NCBI RefSeq assembly: GCF_001417775.1
Contig: NZ_BBZJ01000026.1
Coordinates: forward strand, 123,375-187,374
Length of the DNA: 64,000 bases
Origin: Streptomyces sp. TP-A0356
GTDB taxonomy: Bacteria > Actinomycetota > Actinomycetes > Streptomycetales > Streptomycetaceae
Direction of reading: 5' to 3'
In this document: in pieces, positions 50,712 to 59,596 of the stretch
Layout: every line of letters begins with the position of its first letter
Numbering within the stretch: the first letter of the stretch is position 1
Notes under the pieces: model-generated
Seen by the model: only the letters and a program-made list of their open reading frames with translations
Told to the model about the DNA's origin: nothing
Databases searched by the model: none
Made by a program: the position numbers and the translations under genes

Positions 50712-51110
50712 ATGAGCGCTGTCTCTCGTTCCGAAAGCCCGGTGGGCCGCTTCCGGCGCATGCTCGACCGGCTCTCCTCGTCACAGGAGGACCTGGAGTC
50801 CGAGGAACTGCGGGAGGACGCCGACACCGCGGGATGTACGCGGATCGGCGACTGCCAGGACCGGCAGATCGTCACGGTTACTGGTACCTTGCGCACGGTC
50901 ACGCTGCGCCCGCGGGCCGGTGTCCCGGCCCTGGAGGCCGAGCTGTTCGACGGTTCGGCGGCTCTGGACGTGGTGTGGCTCGGCCGGCGCTCCATCGTGG
51001 GCATAGAGCCGGGACGCAGGCTGATCGCGTCGGGCCGGATCGCGATGAGCCGGGGCCGCAGAGTGCTGTTCAATCCCAAGTACGAACTCAGACCGCTCGG
51101 ACGGGAGTAG
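50712..51110 (+). CDS. OB-fold nucleic acid binding domain protein
   Basis: 132 residues from the ATG at 50712. The N-terminal 35 residues are helical ('RFRRMLDRLSSSQEDLESEEL'), and residues 40-130 form an OB-fold: 'QIVTVTGTLRTVTLRP' as the first strands, 'LEAELFDGSAALDVVWLGRR' and 'IEPGRRLIASGRIAMSRGRRVLFNP'. It resembles the tRNA/helicase-type (RecG-like) OB domain and could bind single-stranded DNA or RNA. It stands just before the DUF3159 gene (3-bp gap), as in other Streptomyces. No catalytic motif is present. Confidence 0.85.
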   Translation: MSAVSRSESPVGRFRRMLDRLSSSQEDLESEELREDADTAGCTRIGDCQDRQIVTVTGTLRTVTLRPRAGVPALEAELFDGSAALDVVWLGRRSIVGIEPGRRLIASGRIAMSRGRRVLFNPKYELRPLGRE

Positions 51111-51113
51111 CCG

Positions 51114-51839
51114 GTGACGTCACTCGAGAAGCCGACCGAAGGCGCCCAGCAGGATTCGCGGGCGGTGACCGAGGCTGCGCTCTTCGAGGCGTTCGGTGGG
51201 GTCCGCGGCATGGTCGAGACCGTGGTGCCCGGCCTGTTCTTCGTCACCATCTTCACGATCAACAAGGACCTGCACTGGTCGGCGATCGCCGCGCTCGGGG
51301 TGTCGCTGCTGATGGTGGTGGTCCGCCTCGTCCGGAGGGACACCGTCAAGCACGCCTTCAGTGGTGTGTTCGGCGTGGCGTTCGGCGTGGTCTTCGCGAT
51401 GATGACCGGCAACGCGAAGGACTTCTATCTGCCGGGCATGCTCTACACGCTGGGCCTTGCCCTGGCGTACATCATCACCACGCTCGCCGGGGTACCCCTG
51501 ATCGGTCTGATCCTCGGTCCGGTCTTCAAGGAGAACCTCTCCTGGCGCACGCGCAACCCGGGTCGCAAGCAGGCCTATGCGAAGGCCAGTTGGGCCTGGG
51601 GCCTGATCCTGCTCGCCAAGTGCGCGATCCTCTTCCCCCTGTACTGGTGGGCCGACACCGCCCAGCTCGGCTGGGTGCTCATCGCGCTGAAGATCCCGCC
51701 GTTCCTGCTCGCCGTCTGGCTCACCTGGGTGTTCCTTGCGAAGGCCCCGGCGCCGATCGACGTCTTCGCGGAGATGGAGGCGGAGGAGGCCGCGGCCCAG
51801 GAGCAGGAGACGGCGGGAAGGCACCGTCGGGAGTCGTAG
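51114..51839 (+). CDS. DUF3159 family membrane protein
   Basis: 241 residues from the GTG at 51114. The soluble start 'VTEAALFEAFGGVRGMVETVVPGLFFV' is typical of DUF3159. Six or so hydrophobic segments follow, with 'LVRRDTVKHAFSGVFGVAFG' and 'FKENLSWRTRNPGRKQAYAKAS' between them. It is an integral membrane protein of unknown function. Its place between the OB-fold gene and the TrkA pair, in a potassium-linked block, may hint at a role in ion or osmotic balance, but this is only context. Confidence 0.9.
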   Translation: MTSLEKPTEGAQQDSRAVTEAALFEAFGGVRGMVETVVPGLFFVTIFTINKDLHWSAIAALGVSLLMVVVRLVRRDTVKHAFSGVFGVAFGVVFAMMTGNAKDFYLPGMLYTLGLALAYIITTLAGVPLIGLILGPVFKENLSWRTRNPGRKQAYAKASWAWGLILLAKCAILFPLYWWADTAQLGWVLIALKIPPFLLAVWLTWVFLAKAPAPIDVFAEMEAEEAAAQEQETAGRHRRES

Positions 51840-51914
51840 CACCTGCTGCCGGTGGGACCGTGTCCGGGGCGCCGGCACCCGCAAGCCGCTGAAGGGGTGC
51901 ACCCGAAAGCGCTG

Positions 51915-51948
51915 AAGGGGGGCACCCGGAAGTCTCCGGTCCCCCCTT
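51915..51948. terminator. Bidirectional terminator between DUF3159 and trkA genes
   Basis: AAGGGGGG and CCCCCCTT flank an inner CCGGA/TCCGG pair. Just upstream, GCTGAAGGGG(T/G)GCACCCG occurs twice, so part of the terminator has been duplicated. Confidence 0.8.
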
Positions 51949-51955
51949 CCCGTAA

Positions 51956-52633
51956 CTAGCCCGCCGCGCCCTGCCGGCGCACCGACAGCAGTTCCTCCAG
52001 CTGCTCCTCGCGCGCCTGGGCCGCCACGAACAGCAGCTCGTCGCCCGCCTCCAGGGAGTCCTCCCGGGACGGGGTCAGGACCCGGGTGCCGCGGATGATC
52101 GTCACCAGGGACGTGTCCTCGGGCCACTCCACGTCGCCGACCTGCGTGCCGGCCAGGGCCGACTCCGGCGGCAGTGTCAGCTCGACCAGGTTCGCGTCGC
52201 CGTGGCTGAAGCGCAGCAGCCGGACCAGGTCGCCGACGCTCACCGCCTCCTCCACCAGGGCCGACATCAGACGGGGCGTGGAGACGGCCACATCGACGCC
52301 CCACGCCTCGTTGAACAGCCACTCGTTCTTGGGGTTGTTGACGCGGGCCACGACGCGCGGGACGCCGTACTCCGTCTTCGCCAGCAGCGAGACGACCAGG
52401 TTCACCTTGTCGTCGCCCGTCGCGGCGATCACCACGTTGCAGCGCTGCAGCGCCGCCTCGTCCAGGGACGTGATCTCGCAGGCGTCGGCCAGCAGCCATT
52501 CCGCCTGGGGGACGCGCTCGACCGAGATCGCGGTCGGCGCCTTGTCGATCAGCAGGACCTCGTGCCCGTTCTCCAGGAGCTCGCCCGCGATCGAGCGGCC
52601 CACGGCTCCGGCACCGGCAATGGCGACCCTCAT
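51956..52633 (-). CDS. trkA: TrkA-type potassium uptake regulator, second of pair
   Basis: 225 residues; the ATG overlaps the stop of the upstream trkA by one base. The RCK_N domain has the NAD(H) loop 'VAIAGAGAVGRSIAGELLENG' and an acidic residue in 'VLLIDKAP'. The RCK_C domain covers about 140-215 ('NLVELTLPPESALAGTQVGDVEWP'). It regulates Trk/Ktr-type K+ transporters from the cytoplasmic face; RCK_C domains of relatives bind c-di-AMP. Actinobacterial pairs of this type are also called CeoB/CeoC. No TrkH-like channel is adjacent. Confidence 0.92.
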   Translation of the reverse strand: MRVAIAGAGAVGRSIAGELLENGHEVLLIDKAPTAISVERVPQAEWLLADACEITSLDEAALQRCNVVIAATGDDKVNLVVSLLAKTEYGVPRVVARVNNPKNEWLFNEAWGVDVAVSTPRLMSALVEEAVSVGDLVRLLRFSHGDANLVELTLPPESALAGTQVGDVEWPEDTSLVTIIRGTRVLTPSREDSLEAGDELLFVAAQAREEQLEELLSVRRQGAAG

Positions 52634-53304
52634 CAGTGACCGGCCTCCTCTTCAGGGCCCTCGGCGAACGCCGCCTCGACCTTCTCGACGTCGTCCGTCC
52701 GCATCATCACGTGCACGAGGTCACCCTCCTGCAGCACCGTCTGCGAGGTGGGCAGCATCGTCTCGCCCAGCCGGGTGAGGAACGCCACGCGGACGCCCGT
52801 CTCCTCCTGCAGGTTGCTGATCTTGTGGCCCACCCACTTCGGCGAGGCGTGCACCTCGGCGAGCTGGACGCCGCCGGTGGGGTCGCGCCACAGCGGCTCC
52901 GCGCCCGAGGGCAGCAGACGGCGCAGCATCTGGTCCGCCGTCCAGCGGACCGTGGCGACGGTCGGGATGCCGAGCCGCTGGTAGACCTCGGCGCGGCGGG
53001 GGTCGTAGATGCGGGCCGCGACGTTCTCGATGCCGAACATCTCGCGGGCCACGCGCGCGGCGATGATGTTCGAGTTGTCGCCACTGGAGACGGCGGCGAA
53101 GGCGCCCGCCTCCTCGATGCCGGCCTCGCGCAGGGTGTCCTGGTCGAAGCCGACTCCGGTGACACGACGGCCGCCGAACCCGGAGCCCAGTCGTCGGAAG
53201 GCGGTGGGGTCCTGGTCGACCACGGCGACCGTGTGCCCCTGTTGCTCCAGGGTCTGGGCAAGAGCGGAGCCCACTCTTCCGCAGCCCATGATGACGATGT
53301 GCAC
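52633..53304 (-). CDS. trkA: TrkA-type potassium uptake regulator, first of pair
   Basis: 223 residues from a GTG at 53304 with GGAAGGA six bases upstream; an ATG nine codons earlier is possible but less well placed. RCK_N has 'VIMGCGRVGSALAQTLEQQG' and 'VAVVDQDP', and RCK_C includes 'WVGHKISNLQEETGVRVAFLTR' and 'LQEGDLVHVMM'. It forms a coupled pair with the next gene and probably a hetero-oligomeric gating ring for a K+ transporter. The divergent permease at 53705 is the likely functional partner by position. Confidence 0.92.
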   Translation of the reverse strand: MHIVIMGCGRVGSALAQTLEQQGHTVAVVDQDPTAFRRLGSGFGGRRVTGVGFDQDTLREAGIEEAGAFAAVSSGDNSNIIAARVAREMFGIENVAARIYDPRRAEVYQRLGIPTVATVRWTADQMLRRLLPSGAEPLWRDPTGGVQLAEVHASPKWVGHKISNLQEETGVRVAFLTRLGETMLPTSQTVLQEGDLVHVMMRTDDVEKVEAAFAEGPEEEAGH

Positions 53305-53437
53305 GACCGTCCTTCCGGTGTCAATGGTCACGGCTCAGTCCAAACGCCAAGGACAGCGTCTCAGACCGCCGCCCAAGCTACACACGCGCGGTCCGCGCAG
53401 GGCACCCCCGTACCGCGTGCCGGACGGCTTCGTGCGA

Positions 53438-53533
53438 TCAGCGGCGGCTGATGCTGCGGACGCTGAGAAGAGTCAGGATTCCGAGGCCGACGAGTGCGGC
53501 GGCGGCTCCGATGAACTCCGCGGACGCATGCAT
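53438..53533 (-). CDS. Small single-pass membrane protein (31 aa)
   Basis: A 31-residue frame starting at the ATG at 53533, behind GGAGG at 4 nt spacing, reads MHASAEFIGAAAALVGLGIL, then a Leu/Ser-rich stretch and a basic end, SVRSISRR. The hydrophobic helix with a positive C-terminal tail suggests a single transmembrane peptide, N-out or dual. It lies between the trkA pair and the divergent permease, upstream of the trkA genes on the same strand, so it may be a small accessory subunit of a transporter, as KdpF is for Kdp. Its short length keeps confidence moderate. Confidence 0.6.
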   Translation of the reverse strand: MHASAEFIGAAAALVGLGILTLLSVRSISRR

Positions 53534-53704
53534 GGGACCTCCGATGCGGCAACTGACGGGGTTTTGTCATATAGGCACGCGGAACCCCTCACCTGCGGAA
53601 TCCGCAGCGCGACCCCTCTTGGATTTCACTCGTGAGGCAGATCTCCATCCCGTCTTCATCCACGGGTGGGCGACTCCCGCACCGACCCCTTACGATCCTC
53701 TCTT

Positions 53705-55756
53705 GTGTCCAAACTGACCGACGTGCCCAAACGCATCCTGATCGGGCGCGCCCTGCGCAGTGACCGGCTCGGGGAAACGCTCCTGCCGAAGCGCATCGCA
53801 CTCCCCGTCTTCGCCTCCGACCCGCTCTCCTCCGTGGCCTACGCGCCCGGTGAAGTCCTGCTGGTCCTGTCCATCGCGGGCGTGTCGGCCTACCACTTCA
53901 GCCCCTGGATCGCCGTCGCGGTCGTCGTGCTGATGTTCACGGTGGTCGCCTCCTACCGGCAGAACGTGCACGCGTATCCGAGCGGCGGCGGCGACTACGA
54001 GGTGGCGACCACCAACCTCGGCCCCAAGGCCGGCCTCACCGTCGCCAGCGCCCTGCTCGTCGACTACGTCCTCACGGTCGCCGTGTCGATCTCCTCCGGC
54101 ATCGAGAACCTCGGCTCCGCGATCCCGTTCGTCGTCGAGCACAAGGTGATGTGCGCGGTCGCCGTGGTGCTGCTGCTCACGCTGATGAACCTGCGCGGGG
54201 TCAAGGAGTCCGGCACCCTCTTCGCGATCCCGACGTACGTCTTCGTCGCGGGCGTCTTCGTCATGATCGCGTGGGGTGCGTTCCGCGGGCTGGTCCTCGG
54301 CGACACCATGCGGGCGCCCACCGCCTCGTACGCGCTCAGGGCGGAGCACCAGGGCATTGCCGGATTCGCACTGGTCTTCCTGCTCCTGCGTGCCTTCTCC
54401 TCGGGCTGTGCCGCGCTCACCGGTGTCGAGGCGATCTCCAACGGTGTCCCGGCCTTCCGCAAGCCCAAGTCGAAGAACGCGGCGACCACGCTCGCGATGA
54501 TGGGTCTGCTCGCCGTCACCATGTTCTGCGGCATCATCGCCCTGGCCATGACGACCAAGGTCCGCATGGCCGAGAACCCGGCCACCGACCTGATCCACAA
54601 CGGTGTGGCGCTGGGCTCCGGCTATGTCCAGAACCCGGTCATCTCGCAGGTGGCCGAGGCCGTCTTCGGCAAGGGCAGCTTCCTGTTCATCGTGCTGGCG
54701 GCGGCCACCGCGCTGGTGCTGTTCCTCGCCGCGAACACCGCCTACAACGGCTTCCCGCTGCTCGGCTCGATCCTCGCCCAGGACCGCTATCTGCCGCGCC
54801 AGCTGCACACCCGCGGCGACCGCCTCGCCTTCTCCAACGGCATCGTGCTGCTCGCGGGCGCGGCGACCCTGCTGATCTTCATCTACGGCGCCGACTCCAC
54901 CCGGCTGATCCAGCTCTACATCGTCGGCGTGTTCGTCTCGTTCACGCTCAGCCAGACGGGCATGGTCCGGCACTGGAACCGCCATCTGGCCACCGAGACC
55001 GACCAGGCCAAGCGACGCCACATGATGCGCTCGCGCGCCATCAACGCCTTCGGTGCCTTCTTCACCGGCCTGGTCCTGGTCGTCGTCCTGGTCACCAAGT
55101 TCACCCATGGCGCCTGGGTCGCCCTGCTGGGCATGTGCATCTTCTACGCGACGATGACCGCGATCCGCAGGCACTACGACGGCGTCGCCGAGGAACTCGT
55201 AGCCCCTGAGGGCCCGAGCGACGACAGCGTCCGCCCCTCGCGCGTGCACTCGGTGGTGCTCATCTCCAAGATCCACCGTCCCACGCTGCGCGCGCTGGCC
55301 TACGCCAAGCTGCTGCGCTCCGACAGCCTGGAGGCGCTCAGCGTCAACGTCGACCCGGCGGAGACCAAGGCGCTGAAGGACGAGTGGGAGCGGCGCGGCA
55401 TCGACGTACCGCTGAAGATCCTGGACTCGCCGTACCGGGAGATCACCCGACCGGTGATCGAGTACGTGAAGAGCCTGCGCCGTGAGTCCCCGCGCGACGC
55501 CGTCTCGGTGATCATCCCCGAGTACGTCGTGGGTCGCTGGTACGAGCATCTGCTGCACAACCAGAGCGCGCTGCGCCTGAAGGGCCGCCTGCTCTTCACG
55601 CCGGGCGTCATGGTGACCTCGGTGCCCTACCAGCTGCAGTCCTCGGAGGCGGCCAAGAACCGGGCCCGCAGACGCCAGGAGTGGAACGCGCCGGGCGCCG
55701 TGCGGCGTGGACCGGCGGAGCAACGGACCAAGGAGTCGTCGGCTTCGCACGGCTGA
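53705..55756 (+). CDS. APC superfamily permease, KimA-like potassium importer candidate
   Basis: 683 residues from a GTG at 53705. About 12 transmembrane helices fill residues 40-480; conserved are 'LPVFASDPLSSVAYAPGEVL', 'YPSGGGDYEVATTNLGPKAG' and 'FSSGCAALTGVEAISNGVPAF'. The C-terminal 170 residues form a soluble alpha/beta domain, 'VVLISKIHRPTLRALAYAKLL', like the cytoplasmic domain of the c-di-AMP-regulated K+ importer KimA (YdaO). Its position beside paired TrkA proteins and close to KdpDE supports a potassium role. An amino-acid substrate cannot be excluded from the sequence. Confidence 0.8.
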   Translation: MSKLTDVPKRILIGRALRSDRLGETLLPKRIALPVFASDPLSSVAYAPGEVLLVLSIAGVSAYHFSPWIAVAVVVLMFTVVASYRQNVHAYPSGGGDYEVATTNLGPKAGLTVASALLVDYVLTVAVSISSGIENLGSAIPFVVEHKVMCAVAVVLLLTLMNLRGVKESGTLFAIPTYVFVAGVFVMIAWGAFRGLVLGDTMRAPTASYALRAEHQGIAGFALVFLLLRAFSSGCAALTGVEAISNGVPAFRKPKSKNAATTLAMMGLLAVTMFCGIIALAMTTKVRMAENPATDLIHNGVALGSGYVQNPVISQVAEAVFGKGSFLFIVLAAATALVLFLAANTAYNGFPLLGSILAQDRYLPRQLHTRGDRLAFSNGIVLLAGAATLLIFIYGADSTRLIQLYIVGVFVSFTLSQTGMVRHWNRHLATETDQAKRRHMMRSRAINAFGAFFTGLVLVVVLVTKFTHGAWVALLGMCIFYATMTAIRRHYDGVAEELVAPEGPSDDSVRPSRVHSVVLISKIHRPTLRALAYAKLLRSDSLEALSVNVDPAETKALKDEWERRGIDVPLKILDSPYREITRPVIEYVKSLRRESPRDAVSVIIPEYVVGRWYEHLLHNQSALRLKGRLLFTPGVMVTSVPYQLQSSEAAKNRARRRQEWNAPGAVRRGPAEQRTKESSASHG

Positions 55757-55871
55757 GGCCGCCCGGACTCGTGGTGAACGGCCGGACGACACCCACGTAG
55801 ACTGGTGGGCTGTTGTCCGGCCGTGCCGTTGCCGTCTTCGTCCCCCCTCTCGTATCTGGAGTCGTCCCGCC

Positions 55872-57197
55872 ATGCAGGCAGAACCGAAGAAGTCGTTGGT
55901 GGGGGAGGAGTACGAGGTCGAGGTCGGCCCCGTCGCCCACGGCGGTCATTGCATCGCCCGAACCGAGGCCGGTCAGGTCCTGTTCGTGCGGCACGCACTG
56001 CCCGGGGAGCGGATCGTGGCGCGCGTGACGGAGGGCGAGGAGGGTGCCCGGTTCCTGCGCGCGGACGCGGTGCGCGTGCTGGAGGCGTCCAAGGACCGTA
56101 TTGACGCACCCTGCCCCTACGCGGGCCCCGGCCGCTGCGGTGGCTGCGACTGGCAGCACGCCAAGCCGGGGGCGCAGCGCCGGCTCAAGGGTGAGGTGAT
56201 CGCCGAGCAGCTGAGGCGGCTCGCCGGCCTCACGCCCGAGGAGGCCGGCTGGGACGGCACGGTGGTGCCGGCCGAGGGTGACAAGCTTCCCGCGGGCGAG
56301 GTGCCGAAGTGGCGTACGCGAGTGCAGTACGCGGTGGACCCGTCCGGCAGGGCGGGCCTGCGCCGGCACCGCTCGCACGAGGTGGAGCCGATCGACCACT
56401 GCATGATCGCCGCCGAGGGCGTCAGCGAGCTCGGCATCGAGAAGCGGGACTGGACGGGCATGGACTCCGTCGAGGCGTTCGCCGCGACCGGTTCGCAGGA
56501 CCGCCAGGTGATCCTGACGCCGAAGCCGGGCGCGCGGCTGCCGCTGGTGGAACTGGACCGGCCGGTGTCGGTGCTGCGGGTCGACGAGAGGACGGGCGGC
56601 GTCCACCGCGTCCACGGCCGCCCCTTCGTCCGCGAGCGCGCGGACGGCCGTACGTACCGTGTGGGCGGCGGCTTCTGGCAGGTCCACCCGAAGGCGGCGG
56701 ACACGCTGGTGACGGCGGTGATGCAGGGCCTGCTGCCGCGCAAGGGCGAGACCGCGCTCGACCTGTACTGCGGCGTCGGCCTCTTCGCGGGCGCACTCGC
56801 CGACCGGCTCGGTGAGAAGGGCGCGGTGCTCGGCATCGAGTCCGGCAAGCGCGCGGTGGAGGACGCCCGGCACAACCTGGCCGAGTTCGACCGGGTCCGC
56901 ATCGAACACGGCAAGGTCGAGTCGGTCCTGCCGCGCACCGGCATCACGGAGGTCGACCTGATCGTCCTGGACCCGCCGCGCGCGGGGGCGGGCCGCAGGA
57001 CGGTGGCCCACCTGTCGTCCTTGGGCGCACGCCGCATCGCATACGTGGCCTGCGACCCGGCCGCCCTGGCCCGGGACCTGGCGTACTTCCGCGAGGAGGG
57101 GTACCGGGTGCGGACGCTGAGGGCGTTCGATCTGTTCCCGATGACGCATCATGTGGAGTGCGTTGCGATCCTCGAACCTGCCGCGAAGGGCTCATGA
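55872..57197 (+). CDS. TRAM-domain class I SAM-dependent RNA methyltransferase (RumA/TrmA-like)
   Basis: 441 residues from the ATG at 55872. An N-terminal TRAM domain (about 8-68, 'VEVGPVAHGGHCIARTEAGQ') binds RNA. The iron-sulfur cysteines appear in 'CPYAGPGRCGGCDWQH' with a later Cys in 'IDHCMI'. The Rossmann methyltransferase part has 'ALDLYCGVGLFAGALA', 'VLDPPRAGAGR' and the catalytic Cys in 'YVACDPAALARDLAYF'. It should form 5-methyluridine in rRNA or tRNA. Remnants of a shikimate kinase gene begin 14 bp after its stop, marking the edge of the conserved core. Confidence 0.94.
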   Translation: MQAEPKKSLVGEEYEVEVGPVAHGGHCIARTEAGQVLFVRHALPGERIVARVTEGEEGARFLRADAVRVLEASKDRIDAPCPYAGPGRCGGCDWQHAKPGAQRRLKGEVIAEQLRRLAGLTPEEAGWDGTVVPAEGDKLPAGEVPKWRTRVQYAVDPSGRAGLRRHRSHEVEPIDHCMIAAEGVSELGIEKRDWTGMDSVEAFAATGSQDRQVILTPKPGARLPLVELDRPVSVLRVDERTGGVHRVHGRPFVRERADGRTYRVGGGFWQVHPKAADTLVTAVMQGLLPRKGETALDLYCGVGLFAGALADRLGEKGAVLGIESGKRAVEDARHNLAEFDRVRIEHGKVESVLPRTGITEVDLIVLDPPRAGAGRRTVAHLSSLGARRIAYVACDPAALARDLAYFREEGYRVRTLRAFDLFPMTHHVECVAILEPAAKGS

Positions 57198-57210
57198 CCT
57201 GCGGTTTTGC

Positions 57211-57363
57211 GCGTGGGCAAGTCCACGTCGGGCAGCTGCTCGCCGAGCGGCTCGGCGTCGGGTACCGGGACACCGACAACGACAACGTCACCACCGAGGG
57301 CCCCACCATCGCCGACATCTTCGTCGAGGAGGGCAAGCCCGTCTTCCGCGTGACCGCGAAGGG
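57211..57363 (+). pseudogene. aroK: Frameshifted fragment of a shikimate kinase gene
   Basis: This segment reads 'GQLLAERLGVGYRDTDNDN' and 'IADIFVEEGKPVFRV', colinear with the island's AroK ('GQLLAERLGVGYRDTDDDI', 'IAEIFVDEGESFFRA'). One base is missing in the P-loop codons (GTCCAC-GTC instead of GTCCACCGTC), breaking the frame. The start and the last two thirds of the gene are absent. Divergence at many third positions shows it is not a recent copy of the gene at 30781. It is a relic, and it marks the junction between conserved core and variable DNA. Confidence 0.88.
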
Positions 57364-57999
57364 TCGTCCCAAAAGCATGAGCAAGTCGGTGACGCGGATC
57401 AACGCCGGCAGCACGGCCTGCACCAGACCATCTCTCGCCGCACCTGCACAACTGCACAGAGCCGAGAGGGTGGCCGCGGGCCGTTTCTGCAGGTCATGTA
57501 CCCGTTATCGGCGATCGCTACAGGTCACAGCGCTGGCTGTCCCTCCCGGGAAACCTGACCAGCAGGACTCGTATAGGTCTGCGCTCAACGTCACCTGCCC
57601 TCGGCGCCCCATCGATGCTCGCCACTTCTAGCAGGGGCTGACCTGCCGACAAGGCGCCTGACACCCCATCAGAGCGAGCGTCGAATGAGCGGCACGAGCG
57701 TCATTTCAGCGTCAAGGTATCGCCCGTAACGCCCACACCTCGGTTCGGTCCCATCTCCGCGCCGACTCGGAGGTCAGGTTGCCGCCCGGGTCTTGCCCAT
57801 GCGGTACGGGCCGGGGCTGATGGCGTGTTCCCGTGTGGACGCGGCGCTGAGGGCGAGGGCGTGGGAGAAGCCCCATGCGGTCCACCACCCTGACGAGCGT
57901 GGCCGGGGGCTCGCGGCCCGTCCGGCGGCCACGGCGACTGGGAGCGTCCAGTGCCCGGCTGTCGCGCATGGCGATCGATAACCGGGCAATGCGCCAGGT
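57364..57999. other. Degraded region after the aroK relic, no gene seen
   Basis: About 640 bases with broken frames in all directions, lower codon bias than neighbours and no recognisable product. Together with the aroK relic it looks like a graveyard left by deletions or insertions. The promoter of the FMN-protein gene must be near its 3' end. Confidence 0.6.
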
Positions 58000-59583
58000 A
58001 TGACACGCGTAGGAATCGTCCTCCTGACTCTCGTGGCCGCTCTCGGGGCTTTGGCCGCGGCGCTCGGGATCTCGCCCTACTGGTGGTTCGCGGCCGTTCC
58101 GCTCATGTTCACGGGGGTGCTGGGCGCCTGGGACCTGGTGCAGCGGCGGCACTCGGTGCTGCGCAACTATCCCGTCCTCGGCCATGCCCGCTACCTCTTG
58201 GAGCGCGTACGCCCGGAGCTGCAGCAGTACTTCATCGAGCGGAACTATGACGGGCGCCCCTTCGACCGGGATGTGCGCAACATCGTCTACGAGCGCGCCA
58301 AGGGCACCGACGCGGAGGAGCCGTACGGCACCGAGCGGGACGTGTACCAGCCCGGTTACGAGTTCCTGGTCTCGTCGATGGCGCCGTGTCCGGTGCCGAA
58401 GGACCCGCCGCGCGTGAGGATCGGCGGACCGGACTGCAGCCGTCCGTACGACATGGCACTGCTGAACGTCTCGGCGATGAGCTTCGGCTCGCTCTCCGCC
58501 AACGCGGTCCTCGCGCTCAACGGGGGTGCCGCCGCCGGGGGTTTCGCCCAGGACACCGGTGAGGGCGGGCTGTCCGAGTATCACCTCCGTCCGGGAGGCG
58601 ACCTCGTTTGGGAGGTCGGCACAGGGTACTTCGGCTGCCGTACCGAGGAAGGCGACTTCGACGCGGCCGAGTTCGCCGACAAGGCCGCACACGATCACGT
58701 AAGGTGTGTGTCCCTGAAACTGTCGCAGGGCGCGAAGCCCGGCATCGGCGGTGTTCTGCCGGGAGCCAAGGTGAACGCCGAGATCGCCCGGGTCCGCGAC
58801 GTGCCCGAAGGGCGGACGGTCGTCTCCCCGCCGTACCACCGGGTGTTCTCCACCCCGCGCGAACTAGTGCGCTTCATCGCTCGCATGCGCGAGTTGTCCG
58901 GTGGCAAGCCTGCCGGGTTCAAGCTGTGTGTGGGCTCCCGCCGGCAGTTCCTGGCCGTGTGCAAGGCCATGCTGGAGGAGGGCACTGCGCCTGATTTCAT
59001 CGTGGTGGACGGCGCCGAGGGTGGTACCGGTGCGGCGCCGCTGGAGTTCGCGGACCATGTGGGCACCCCGCTCACCGAGGGTTTGCACACCGTTCACAAC
59101 GCCCTCGTGGGCGTGGGCCTGCGCGACCGGATCAAGATCGAGGCGAGCGGCAAGATCGCCACCGGCACCGACCTGGTCAAACGCATGGTGCAGGGCGCCG
59201 ACTACGGCAACGCTGCGCGGGCGATGATGTTCGCCGTCGGGTGCATCCAAGCGCAGAGGTGCCATACCAACACCTGCCCCACGGGTGTCACGACCCAAGA
59301 CCCACGGCGTGCCCGCGCCCTCGACGTAGGCGACAAGACGGCGCGCGTCCAGCGCTTCCAGGAGGCGACCGTGGCCAGCGCGTTGCAGATCATGGCGTCC
59401 ATGGGCGTCACCGACCCCGCGCAGCTGCGTCCGCACATGCTCCGCAGGCGCGTCGACCCTTTCACCGAGCGCTCCTTCGAGGAGCTGTACGAGTGGCTTG
59501 CGCCAGGGCAGCTGCTCGCCGAGCCGCCCGCCTCCTGGGCTGCCGACTGGCAGGCTGCCGACCCCGACCGTTTCACCGTGTGA
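58000..59583 (+). CDS. FMN-binding glutamate synthase family protein
   Basis: 527 residues. An N-terminal hydrophobic pair (about 5-40, 'IVLLTLVAALGALAAALGIS' onward) suggests membrane anchoring. The body matches the GltB FMN/synthase domain: 'LLNVSAMSFGSLSANAVLALNGGAAAGGFAQDTGEGG', 'LKLSQGAKPGIGGVLPGAKV', 'DFIVVDGAEGGTGAAPLEF' and the 3Fe-4S cysteines in 'CIQAQRCHTNTCPTGV'. It lacks the glutaminase domain of true glutamate synthase, so ammonia-producing glutamine hydrolysis is absent; such stand-alone proteins have no settled function. The pyruvate oxidase gene begins 13 bp later, so they are probably one operon. Confidence 0.88.
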   Translation: MTRVGIVLLTLVAALGALAAALGISPYWWFAAVPLMFTGVLGAWDLVQRRHSVLRNYPVLGHARYLLERVRPELQQYFIERNYDGRPFDRDVRNIVYERAKGTDAEEPYGTERDVYQPGYEFLVSSMAPCPVPKDPPRVRIGGPDCSRPYDMALLNVSAMSFGSLSANAVLALNGGAAAGGFAQDTGEGGLSEYHLRPGGDLVWEVGTGYFGCRTEEGDFDAAEFADKAAHDHVRCVSLKLSQGAKPGIGGVLPGAKVNAEIARVRDVPEGRTVVSPPYHRVFSTPRELVRFIARMRELSGGKPAGFKLCVGSRRQFLAVCKAMLEEGTAPDFIVVDGAEGGTGAAPLEFADHVGTPLTEGLHTVHNALVGVGLRDRIKIEASGKIATGTDLVKRMVQGADYGNAARAMMFAVGCIQAQRCHTNTCPTGVTTQDPRRARALDVGDKTARVQRFQEATVASALQIMASMGVTDPAQLRPHMLRRRVDPFTERSFEELYEWLAPGQLLAEPPASWAADWQAADPDRFTV

Positions 59584-59596
59584 CCTGGAGGACTAC

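Noticed and set aside
57701..58006. Short frames on both strands just before the FMN-protein gene
   Set aside because: None shows a domain, coherent codon bias or a ribosome site; the region looks degraded.
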